From: Gigantopelta aegis
Lineage: Eukaryota; Mollusca; Gastropoda; Neomphalida; Peltospiridae
DNA length: 64,000 bases
Direction of reading: 5' to 3'
Assembly: GCF_016097555.1 (NCBI RefSeq)
Contig: NC_054708.1
Span: forward strand, 26,799,572-26,863,571
Shown: positions 57,901 through 64,000 of the stretch, one piece after another
Layout of the letters: each line of letters begins with the position of its first letter
How positions within the stretch are numbered: the stretch's first letter is position 1
The notes under the pieces: model-generated
Told to the model about the DNA's origin: nothing
Database searches by the model: none
Seen by the model: only the letters and a program-made list of their open reading frames with translations
Made by a program: the position numbers and the translations under genes

Positions 57901-59437
57901 GCTGCTGTCGATTTGCTGGGGGAGGTACGCGTTGTCTGAACTGTAGATCAAGATGATCCCAGAGATGCTCTATGGAATTCATGTCTGGAGAACATGATGG
58001 CCAAGGCAATACGTTGACGTTAACGTTGTTGAGATAATTCTGAACAAGTCTGGCTGTATGAGGTCGTGTATTGTTATGCTGCAATCGAATCGGTTCCGCA
58101 GGTGGATTGTCCGGATGTAGCGGTCTTCAGCTGGCGTTGTGACCCTTGGTCTTCCCGGTCTTGCACGGTCTTGTGCCTGGCCTGTCTGCTGATAACGGCT
58201 CAACAAGTTGCTGATGGCGGCTTGACTGCAGTTGAAGGTTCTTGCAATCTGCCGTTGAGAGGCCCCATATCGGCCATACCGATAGCTCTGTTGCGTTCTG
58301 CTTGGGTAAGTCTCGGCATCTCTCTGATGTTCTTTTTGATACTGCTTCCTTGCTTTGTCCCACACCGGTATTTATGCAACAATCATGCACGAGCATTTTT
58401 AACAAATTCAAATTATGCTGTTTTTCATTTTTCATGACTGCACGAAATTCACTAAATCCGGAAACAGTGACTTTTCGGAAACACAGGGTGTGTTTTGGCG
58501 AATGTTTTCTCATTACTTTCAAACTTAAATATGAATGCGATAGGAACATATGGGAAGTGGTCAAATTGTTGCCCCCAACTCGAGGACGAAACATCGGGCA
58601 CGTACCCACCTCCTTACAGATTGTGCCCCATCCATTAGAGATTGTGCCTCATCCAGACATTTTTCATACAGCGGAGCGGATAATTTTAACATGGTCATAT
58701 ACCACTAAGGTTTCGAGCATGTCTATCCCAAGCCCTGTCTCTGGATAGTCAGATTGTGCCCCATCCAGATATTGTTCATATAGGCCTGATTATTATTCTT
58801 CTGTTTTGTAAACTTGACAGTTTAAGGGTGCTTTTATCTTGCAGTTGTGTACGTGACTACTCTTCTGGCTATCAGTCTGATGACTGTGCTGGGCAATGCT
58901 ACTGTTCTCTTCTTCTACTACCGCTGGGGTAAACGCATGTTTCCTGACCGCACATCTCCACACCAGGCAGACGACACCAACAGCGGCCCTGGCGGCGAAC
59001 CTGTCTCCACCGTGTGGAACAACTGCCAGCCTTTGACGAAGAAACCCGATTGGCAGGTGAACATCACACGTGACCATCGACATTCGCTTAGTGTTCTGGG
59101 CAAGTTGATTGAACACGGAAGCGGAAATGAATCCGGCAATGTCATTTTTGAATCCAGGTCGGAATCTAATATGGTCTTGAATGAAACCAATTCAGACCTG
59201 ACGACAAATGTTTTGAATAAAAATACCACGCCTCTATCTGCTGCTGCTGCTACTGCTGCAAACAAGAATGAACATGTCGCAAACTCTACCAGAAAGCGTT
59301 CTGCGTCTGAGATGGCCAGTCTAGTTAACTTGGTGCTCATGTTTGTGGCCACGTTTTTTCTGCTGGCTGCGATACTAGTAGTGGGGGTCATCATTTGGGA
59401 ACACTCGTCACGACCAGAACCTACTGTGCAACAATAA
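39571..59437 (+). CDS. Cys-loop receptor, nicotinic-type subunit (7 exons)
   Basis: Predicted 490-residue pentameric ligand-gated channel subunit. Exons: 39571-39634, 49158-49297, 50026-50070, 54996-55105, 55849-56044, 56618-56942 and 58845-59437; all GT-AG and phase-consistent. The 45- and 110-bp exons 3 and 4 match sizes familiar from nicotinic receptor genes. Signal peptide 1-21; loop D WTDEFLTW (85-92); loop A region WKPDLLPYN; Cys-loop C154 to C168 with 13 residues between, including FPF; loop B Trp in LLSWELD. M2 runs [20 protein letters not shown], with Glu before the basic residue and Leu at 9', predicting cation selectivity from family rules. M3, a polar loop of about 110 residues and M4 follow. 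The vicinal Cys pair of loop C is absent, so it is a non-alpha or divergent subunit; its ligand is unknown. Confidence 0.92.
39652..39794. repeat. TG then TA dinucleotide tract
   Basis: (TG)n to about 39712, then (TA)n to 39794, starting under 20 bp after the exon 1 donor. The TA tract is the target of the LTR element. Confidence 0.97.
39795..40851 (+). repeat. 5' LTR of the Gypsy-type element
   Basis: 1057 bp, TGTGA...TGACA, collinear with 45643-46698 with only scattered differences. Confidence 0.95.
40862..40885 (+). other. Primer-binding-site-like segment
   Basis: About 10 bp after the 5' LTR, TTGGGGCGCTCGTCCCGGAT resembles the complement of a tRNA-Pro 3' end as used by some retroelements. 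The match is imperfect. Confidence 0.45.
41017..42470 (+). pseudogene. gag-like region of the LTR element
   Basis: A lysine/glutamate-rich start ([20 protein letters not shown]), a long GA-rich low-complexity stretch (41280-41500) giving Arg/Glu/Asp repeats, a capsid-like helical segment with [16 protein letters not shown], and a CX2CX4HX4C knuckle in [14 protein letters not shown]. Fossil; not intact as a whole. Confidence 0.85.
42880..43687 (+). pseudogene. Integrase-end fragment of the LTR element
   Basis: Contains [14 protein letters not shown] and FGPYVV, typical of the C-terminal GPY/F region of Gypsy integrases, and ends in [11 protein letters not shown] diverged direct repeat of about 150 bp starts this part. 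Confidence 0.75.
43706..44341 (+). pseudogene. RNase H fragment of a Gypsy-type pol
   Basis: [66 protein letters not shown] and [13 protein letters not shown] are hallmarks of Ty3/Gypsy RNase H. It follows the integrase-end piece, an order unlike a standard element, so it may come from a different element. Confidence 0.85.
44370..44480 (+). repeat. Interspersed repeat with GGTCA-like tail, inside LTR element
   Basis: CATGTCATAGGGTTTAACGT, then GCACATTCAGAG and GCGCACGCCTGTCGTGGGCG, as at 35560-35700. A G run follows at 44485-44502. Confidence 0.7.
45643..46698 (+). repeat. 3' LTR of the Gypsy-type element
   Basis: Preceded by the purine tract GAGGTGGGGGGG. Ends TGACA, directly followed by (AT)n at 46699-46757. 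Confidence 0.95.
46758..47034. other. Gene 2 intron 1, unassigned part
   Basis: Short CACACA stretch, then ordinary AT-rich sequence. Confidence 0.4.
47035..47160 (+). repeat. SINE (type B head, internally deleted)
   Basis: GGCGGGACGTAGCCCAGTGG and GTAGGATCGATCCCCGTTGG jump directly to the tail GAGTGCGTCGTTAAATAAAA. Confidence 0.85.
47350..47575 (+). repeat. SINE (type B), 5'-truncated
   Basis: Starts GGCTTTTTTCTCGTTTTAAT, then TGGCATATCAAATACCGTGG, and ends GTGCTCTAGTTGTGTCGTTA. Confidence 0.78.
47815..48578 (-). repeat. SINE (type B) interrupted by another element
   Basis: Flanked by the 12-bp target duplication CAAAACGCATGC (47803-47814 and 48579-48590). SINE sequence runs from TTTAACGACACCACTAGAGC to TTTACCACTAGGT and resumes as GGTTACGTCCCGCCCC after 48559. 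Confidence 0.9.
48113..48559. repeat. Innermost element, GGCCTCAGA ends, AGGT duplication
   Basis: Inverted ends GGCCTCAGACCACAATTA and GGCCTCAGATTACAGTTA, with AGGT on both sides (48109-48112, 48560-48563). It contains a possible non-coding body of 447 bp. Confidence 0.85.
48786..49107 (-). repeat. SINE (type B), full length
   Basis: TAGAACAAG is duplicated at 48777-48785 and 49108-49116. Head GCGCTTTACCACTGGGCTAC and box B complement GGGAGTCGATTC. It ends about 50 bp before exon 2 of gene 2. Confidence 0.9.
49158..49297 (+). CDS. Gene 2 exon 2 (start of ligand domain)
   Basis: The acceptor GAATTTATTTCAG precedes CGGCCTATTC and the donor is CAACTG|GTAATC. It encodes [20 protein letters not shown] and [16 protein letters not shown], with two N-glycosylation sites (NYS, NQS). 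Confidence 0.92.
49457..49661. repeat. CA microsatellite with CACAC variants
   Basis: About 200 bp of (CA)n broken by CGCA, CATA and CACCA words, in gene 2 intron 2. Long open frames across it are artefacts. Confidence 0.97.
50026..50070 (+). CDS. Gene 2 exon 3 (45 bp)
   Basis: The acceptor TTATTTATTTAG precedes GATATGAAGACAC and the donor is AACACA|GTGAGT. It encodes [15 protein letters not shown], aligning with the conserved DEKNQ...W-L segment. Confidence 0.9.
50208..50330 (+). repeat. SINE tail fragment
   Basis: AAGCGGCAGCAGATTTCCTC, GGTCCTTAACCTTATGTAAC, and AATGTGTCGAGTGCAT. Confidence 0.6.
50508..50697. repeat. MITE-like, GGGCCGTAGCTAGG and G runs
   Basis: Starts CATTACAGGGCCGTAGCTAG, includes two G-rich stretches, ends CCCCCGCTAGTTAGG. 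Confidence 0.5.
50698..51202. other. Gene 2 intron 3, unassigned part
   Basis: No feature recognised. Confidence 0.4.
51203..51599 (+). repeat. MITE family 1, TTAA target, whole copy
   Basis: TTAAAGGCACAGGCCCTAGT and AACTAGGGTATGTCCCTTTA are inverted ends. It serves as the uninterrupted reference for 12538-13345 and 1661-2014. Confidence 0.85.
52635..53522 (-). CDS. Unrecognised 295-residue protein, antisense in intron 3
   Basis: A single long open frame, GC- and CpG-richer than its surroundings, unlike any other intronic stretch here. From the first ATG (53522): [16 protein letters not shown], then a basic patch [12 protein letters not shown], a long Pro/Ala/Lys-rich disordered middle with KRK motifs and [16 protein letters not shown], then a more ordered end ([51 protein letters not shown]). 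The frame is open upstream to about 53567 through a poly-C tract, so the start is uncertain. TATATAAG lies about 105 bp upstream. No transposase, protease or polymerase motif is seen. It might be a retrogene, an ORF of a mobile element or a chance frame; I do not recognise it. Confidence 0.45.
   Translation of the reverse strand: MKTYGMLLEYRVSYTGSRATVTLVYGDRIQKKGRWRKRRRAPAAAQGESKPAAKPPAATPSAGPPNAAQLKRKTKMEVVSAPVINVPSTGPEETDVPDSLCSSSYVRPAPPAFTSGFPDLSPIKPVTSAETQARKTAVVKRKATTPPSATPAKPSRPTKPPKPEKPTEGPWSLKAGKLHPRFQQLMKTNIEDVRQLISEPKHNAYHPLPTEPDEGEFAVHRVQVDVDINAVCVTVRRKGRYNQALLLKEMDNPSLHRVLKILAGSDYSYITKMVAASPYRHDLPHLDATDFIGSP
53626..53633 (-). promoter_or_regulatory. TATA box candidate for the antisense ORF
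   Basis: TATATAAG on the minus strand, at a plausible distance upstream of the first ATG at 53522. Only a motif match. Confidence 0.35.
53663..53765 (+). repeat. SINE head fragment
   Basis: TCGGGACGTAATTCGGTGGT, AGAGCGCTCGCCTGA, then CGACTGGTACATA. Confidence 0.65.
54250..54375 (+). repeat. SINE body fragment
   Basis: AAGGCCGTGATATCTACTAT, then CCCTTGCTGCCTTTATCGGT. Confidence 0.55.
54396..54920. repeat. CT microsatellite, about 520 bp, with CATTCTCTC variants
   Basis: Three or four long pure CT blocks are separated by similar TCATTCTTTCTCATTCTCTC blocks, suggesting duplication of whole segments. It ends 75 bp before exon 4 of gene 2, on the pyrimidine strand for that gene. Confidence 0.97.
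54996..55105 (+). CDS. Gene 2 exon 4 (110 bp, loops D and A)
   Basis: The acceptor TTGTATTTGGTAG precedes AGATGGACGG and the donor is AATAT|GTAAGC. It encodes [20 protein letters not shown] and [13 protein letters not shown]. Confidence 0.95.
55106..55848. other. Gene 2 intron 4
   Basis: AT-rich. An open frame at 55617-55848 running into exon 5 is fortuitous: the acceptor TATTCCAG at 55841-55848 marks the exon start. Confidence 0.7.
55849..56044 (+). CDS. Gene 2 exon 5 (loop E, Cys-loop, loop B)
   Basis: Encodes [20 protein letters not shown], then [18 protein letters not shown] and the loop B Trp in LLSWELD. The donor is CTAACG|GTTGTA. Confidence 0.93.
56118..56216. repeat. Foldback MITE (GGCCCCGTTCGACGAAGCG)
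   Basis: The left arm CGAAGCGATCTTAG and diverged right arm CTAAGGTCGCTTTG match the better copy at 62858-62963. Confidence 0.7.
56217..56617. other. Gene 2 intron 5, unassigned part
   Basis: AT-rich, nothing recognised. It ends in the pyrimidine tract TTTCTCTTTCTCTTTTTAG. Confidence 0.5.
56618..56942 (+). CDS. Gene 2 exon 6 (loop C, M1, M2)
   Basis: Encodes [17 protein letters not shown] (short loop C without vicinal Cys), M1 [20 protein letters not shown] and M2 with [20 protein letters not shown]. The donor is TTGG|GTGAGA. Confidence 0.95.
57238..57625 (-). repeat. SINE (type A), full length
   Basis: TTTTACTGAAAGGA is duplicated on both sides (about 57222 and 57626). On the minus strand: head GGCCTCGGTGGCGTCGTGG, box B GGTTCGGATCCCA, tail GAGTGCGTCGTTAAATACAA. 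Confidence 0.93.
57740..58382 (-). pseudogene. Tc1-like transposase remnant, deleted
   Basis: Minus strand: helix-turn-helix start [19 protein letters not shown] and [20 protein letters not shown], then a jump straight to [18 protein letters not shown] and [10 protein letters not shown]. The segment with the first catalytic Asp is missing, and the second Asp reads Asn (HNN for HDN). Terminal repeats were not found. It is related to, but older than, the copy at 22598. Confidence 0.85.
58383..58844. other. Gene 2 intron 6, unassigned part
   Basis: GATTGTGCC(C/T)CATCCA recurs three times between about 58619 and 58766, a minor duplication. No exon seen. Confidence 0.45.
58845..59437 (+). CDS. 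Gene 2 exon 7 (M3, cytoplasmic loop, M4, stop)
   Basis: The acceptor TTATCTTGCAG precedes TTGTGTACG. M3 is [20 protein letters not shown]; the loop is polar, Ser/Thr/Asn-rich with an alanine run from a CTG repeat; M4 is [23 protein letters not shown] at 59435-59437. Confidence 0.93.
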
Positions 59438-59439
59438 CG

Positions 59440-61250
59440 GACATTGTAGCAAGATTTGTAAGGACTGTCCAAAAATACGTGCATTTTCACACGGTAGCAA
59501 GATGTGCCAGTACCGTTCAACAGTAGCAAAATCGCGTGCATCATTAGGTAGCATTATTAGTACCGTCGACCAATAGCAACATTACGTAGATTTTCATAAG
59601 GCTGTGAAATTCATTGGATAGCAATAGTAACATCACGTATACTTGTACACGGTATCAATATTCGTTGTCTAACAATGGTAACAGCACGTACATTTTTACA
59701 AGGTATTGAGATTCGTTGTCTAGCAATAGTAACATCACGTAGATTTTGTTTAAGGTATTGAAATATGTCGCCTAGCAATTATTGCTAAAGTAACATCACA
59801 TTTTTATGGGGTAGCGATATTCGTTGTCTACCAATAATAACATAACGTATAGTTTTACAAGGTAGCCATATTCGTTGTCTAGCAATAGCAACATCACTTA
59901 GATTTTCCCAAGGTACCTAATTTGCTGTCTGACAAAAATAGCATCACATATTTTATATCTTCAAGGTATAAAAAAATTTTGTTTTGCAGTAGTAACATCA
60001 CTTGTATTTTTTACAAGGTATCAATATTTATTTTCTAGGAAAAGTAACATCACATATATATATTCACACGGTATTAAGATGTGTTTTCTGGTTATAGGAA
60101 CATCACGTGTATTTTTTTTACAGGGTATCAATATTTATTTTCTAGAAAAAGTAACATCACATATATATTCACACGGTATTAAGATGTGTTTTCTAGTTAT
60201 AGGAACATCATGTGTATTGTTTTTTACAGAGTATCAATATTTATTTTCTGGGAAAAGTAACATCACATATATATTTACAAGGTATTGAGATTTGCTGTCT
60301 AGCAGTAGTAACATCACGTATAATTGTACAAAGTAGCGATTTCTGTTGTTTCGTAATAGTAACATCACGTATATTTTCATAAGGTATCAAGATTTATTTT
60401 TTTAGTAAAAGTAACGTCACGTAATGCTTACAAGATATCAAGATTTGTTGTCTTGCAATATAAATATCACATATTGTTTTGGGGTAGCAAGATTCGTCGT
60501 CTAGCAATAGTAATGTCATAGATGTTTACAAATATTGAGATCCGTTGTCTAGCAATAGTAACATCACGTATATTTTTCCAAGGTATCAAGATTCGTCGTC
60601 TAGCAATAGTAACATCATGTATATTTTTCCAAGGTATCAAGCTTCGTCTAGCAATAGTAACATCACGTATATTTTATAACGTAGCGAGATTCGTTGTCTG
60701 GTAACATCAATGTAGATGTTTTCAAGGTATGAAGATTCATATGTAGTCTAATTATATAACGTGGAATTTTACAAGTTAGCAAGAAAGGTCAGTACCATTC
60801 AATAACAGGAACATGGCGTAGATGGGTTTTCAAGATGGCAAGATTAATTAGTCAAGCAATAGCAGCATCCCGTGCATTACAAGATTTCTTGGTACCGTCC
60901 AATAGTGGTAATACCACGAAAAACCCCCACATATTACAGCATGACGTGGATTTGTAAATATCACTAGCATCAATATTCGTTACTTGGCAACATGACTTTG
61001 GTGTTCATCGGGTAGCAGAATTATTCAATTGCCGTTCAAAAATAGCAACACCACGTAGATGTTTTTTTTATAAGATAACAACATTTGTTAGTAATGTGCA
61101 ACAATTGCAAAATTATGTAGTTTAATAATATGTTTATAACATATGTTAGTGTTGTTCAGTAAAATCACATTGGTTATTTTACAAGACCACATACATTTTT
61201 ACAAGACTTGGAGATTTGTTAGTACCGTCCATTAATAGTAACATAGTAAC
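59440..61250 (+). repeat. Degenerate tandem repeat, about 51 bp, 3' of gene 2
   Basis: Units read AAGGTATCAAGATTCGTTGT then CTAGCAATAGTAACATCACG and TATATTTTTAC, with indels; some 30 or more units, most regular at 59600-60720. It begins right at the stop codon and would form much of the 3' UTR. An AATAAA at 61703-61708 is a possible polyadenylation signal beyond it. Confidence 0.88.
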
Positions 61251-61345
61251 ATAATTATGCTGATTTTTATAAGGTAGAAAGATTTGCTAGGATATTCGAA
61301 GAGTCTTTCAACAATTTGAATTATATAACGCTTGGGGGCGGGGGC

Positions 61346-61418
<73 letters not shown>
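61346..61418. repeat. GT microsatellite
   Basis: About 36 GT units. Confidence 0.98.
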
Positions 61419-61420
<2 letters not shown>

Positions 61421-61860
61421 TGCATTACAAAATGTTACGAAGGAGGGGATTGGGTATTTATCTAATGTAAAGATGCGTGACGTTTTCAGAATCACGTGTC
61501 ATTTATATTTATATTTATAAATTAAATAGTCATGACCAATTTTTCTATAATAGATTATTTTTAGTATCTGTTTCTATGTTTCTATGTTCATTTATTTATT
61601 CATTTTGTTGAATCATTCTGCTTAAGCACATGCAATACTTATGTATTAAAATACACAATATTATATGTCAATGTGTACAGCTGTCAAAAAACAATTCTGC
61701 TAAATAAATTGTTGTATGACACAATTTAACTGATATAGAATTAATTAACAATAAATTAATGTTTATTTGAGTGTAAGTGTTCCTCATATTCCAATGTGCC
61801 TGAGCGTAATATATATTTTTTTGTTCTGTTGGAACATTTTCTACATTTTCATTTTGTTTC
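61419..61860. other. AT-rich downstream flank of gene 2
   Basis: Contains the AATAAA at 61703 and others near 61748. No exon seen. Confidence 0.4.
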
Positions 61861-62045
61861 CAGTGGCGGATCCAGAAAATCCATTTATGGGGGCCCCAGT
61901 GACATGAGGGAATGCCAATCGAACTTCGGGGGAGGTTTGGAGGGGATCGTTAAAAATGAACATTAATATACAATAAAATTATTATTGTCGCAAAATTTAG
62001 GGGTGGGGGGGGCGGGTCCCTGGGTCCCACCTAGAACCGCCTCTG
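61861..62045. repeat. MITE with CAGTGGCGGATCCAG ends
   Basis: CAGTGGCGGATCCAGAAAAT and CAGAGGCGGTTCTAGGTGGG are inverted ends, with G-rich subterminal stretches. Confidence 0.82.
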
Positions 62046-62857
62046 GTTTCAGTGTATAATCATTAAATATGAATGACCTTTAGCAGTCTCAGAAGAATGT
62101 ACCATACAGTACTTTAGATTTTATAAAGAATGTTAATTCGTTTTGTTACAGAAATAGCCGTCTAGCTAAGATCGGATTAATTATACTGTCTGTGTGCACG
62201 GCTGTTTTAACATGAACACATTTTTAGATACAAAGAGAAAGAAAAAACCCAACATATTCTTAGCGAATTTTACCGGTCTTCTATTCGCATTAAGCTGCGG
62301 ATCCGTTATTTTGCAGAATTCTAAAGAAAAACCAAATTACAGTTCGTAGTGAACTAATTTGTGTCTTAGGCTGGCTATACGAGTGGGAGGAAACTCAAAT
62401 TACAGAAGAGTGTTAAATTAAAAGCTTTGTAATTATTAGTTATCTCCCTTGCATTAGTGTGTTAAATATTGTCTGCACAAAATGTGTCAGGGACGATAGA
62501 TATATACTCAGGAAAAAAAGAGAGAATATTTGACATTTTAAAATAAATGTCAGTCACTATTATCGTCTGTATAAAGTACAAAGATATAATGTAGAATTGA
62601 ATGTCAGTAACACAGTTATCTTCTCCTGACACTTATATGGATGAGCCTTTGTTTGCACTCTCACATTCCTGTTAGTGTTGGTGTGGTCCATTATTTCTTT
62701 CCATCAGTATTTTATCGAATCACATTATTTTTCAATTGGTTAAAAACACACACATACACATACCATAAACAAACAAATGGTAACAAATACAGCTGTCTAT
62801 TAACAAGTACTCCACGACTTGTATATTATAATATTAAGTTCAAAGACTGCAATACTT
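62046..62857. other. Unassigned
   Basis: No coding or repeat feature recognised. Confidence 0.4.
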
Positions 62858-62963
62858 GGCCCCGTTCCACGAAGCGATCTTAGCCCTAAGATCAACTTAA
62901 GTGCATAGGGTAGCTATGCGCTTAAGGTAATCTTAGGGCTAAGATCGCTTCGTGGAACGGGCC
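62858..62963. repeat. Foldback MITE (GGCCCCGTTCCACGAAGCG)
   Basis: The left arm GGCCCCGTTCCACGAAGCGA and right arm TCGCTTCGTGGAACGGGCC are near perfect. Inner pieces CTTAGCCCTAAGAT and ATCTTAGGGCTAAG also pair. Confidence 0.9.
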
Positions 62964-63135
62964 AAGGCCCGTAGCCAATGCCCCCCCCCCCCCCCCCTTA
63001 CCGGTGACTTTTTTTTACAATATGCCCCCGGATCCCCCTAAGCAACTCGGGCGTTTTGCGCCTTCGTGTGAGGCACTTCGTGCCTCACCATAAGCCAAAA
63101 CGACCCCCCTCTCAAAATCCTGGCTACTGGCCTGC
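62964..63135. repeat. MITE with GGCCCGTAGCC / GGCTACTGGCC ends
   Basis: Reverse complement of the type at 35335-35472: GAGGCACTTCGTGCCTCACC core, C runs, AAAATCCTGGCTACTGGCC end. Directly abuts the previous foldback. Confidence 0.75.
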
Positions 63136-63306
63136 AATAAATATATACATGTGTATGTGATTATCCCGAATAGTGTGCCGATTGAGAGTTAGACGGACAT
63201 GCGGACAGTTAAACTCGCTCTCTGCCACCAGGGACGACTCCATCACGAAAACGCAGGACCCCCCCCCACCTCACACACACACACACGCACACCACCCTTT
63301 TAGAAA

Positions 63307-63324
63307 GTGTGTGTGTGTGTGTGC

Positions 63325-63380
<56 letters not shown>
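63307..63380. repeat. GT microsatellite
   Basis: (GT)n with GTGCGTGCGT interruptions, preceded by a short CA tract at 63272-63290. Confidence 0.97.
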
Positions 63381-63386
<6 letters not shown>

Positions 63387-64000
63387 CCCTTCAGGTTAGA
63401 AATAGGCCTGGAAATTCACAATATTAATCACAAAACAAAAGCGTCGAAGTCACTCGTATTTTAATCTGTGTAAATATCGAGATACGACACCAATAACATT
63501 TTAGGTTGCAGACTACCCGACAAAACAGATTTAATACAACCAGTGTAACCACAATATTAATGACAACTCCATTTAAAGAAACCCGTGTTATAATGAACAA
63601 CATCGCATCACACTCATTTTCTATTAACAAACGATTTTTACTAAAACGATTGTTTTGATACACAGTATTATGTATAACATATTACAAGTCTAATGTCCGC
63701 AAACAGCCAGTGACTGAGTATAACGCAAATCAAACCACAACGCATTTTTTAAGAACAGAATCATCAGGTACGTGTGAGCGTGTACATACTTATAGTTGCA
63801 GTTTAAAGAATATTTTTAATATTTAAGTACGCGTATTTAAAAGTTCTTCTTCATGTGATCTGATGCATCCATTAACTTTTTATCTTTGGTTTTTATATCC
63901 AATCTAGTTCACATATAAAAAAACACCTCTTTTTATCCATATCGCAGCATTGGAAACGGGTTATTTTTCGATTTATCGTACCATGTACTTAAAATAGTTG
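63381..64000. other. Window end, unassigned
   Basis: AT-rich; no exon or repeat that I can support. Confidence 0.4.

Noticed and set aside
58918-59544. 208-codon minus-strand frame over receptor exon 7
   Set aside because: Shadow of the exon; no features of its own.

Overview
The window looks like nuclear DNA of a marine gastropod or close lophotrochozoan: intron-rich animal genes, long AT-rich introns, many tRNA-derived SINEs of a type I associate with molluscs, foldback elements and long microsatellites. There are no bacterial operons, CRISPR arrays or rRNA genes. The taxonomic call is inference.

Two host genes can be assembled by splice-site and reading-phase matching. Gene 1 (minus strand, 27218 down to 4165) is a 10-exon major facilitator superfamily transporter of the spinster-like type, predicted at 542 residues. 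Gene 2 (plus strand, 39571 to 59437) is a 7-exon Cys-loop ligand-gated ion channel of the nicotinic-receptor type, predicted at 490 residues, with signal peptide, Cys-loop and four membrane segments. The two genes are divergent, about 12 kb apart.

Layout: 1-4164, repeats and the 3' flank of gene 1; 4165-27218, gene 1, whose introns hold a 4.7-kb array of about 68 copies of a 69-bp unit, two smaller exon-edge or intron duplications, a Tc1-like transposon and many MITEs and SINEs; 27219-39570, intergenic repeats (LINE reverse transcriptase piece, 93-bp, 69-bp and 42-bp tandem arrays in or near it, foldbacks, SINEs); 39571-59437, gene 2, with a young broken Ty3/Gypsy-type LTR element in intron 1, a three-level nest of elements in the same intron, an unrecognised antisense ORF in intron 3 and a 500-bp CT tract before exon 4; 59440-61250, a degenerate 51-bp tandem array starting right after the stop codon; 61250-64000, repeats.

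The most unusual structure is the 69-bp minisatellite of gene 1. Older, longer and more diverged copies on both sides link it to the 5' edge of the exon at 4728-4913, including its splice acceptor. Each unit read on the gene's strand therefore carries a decoy acceptor and a short piece of pseudo-exon. A second exon edge of the same gene (15978) has been amplified in the same way, as an 83-bp unit in three extra copies.
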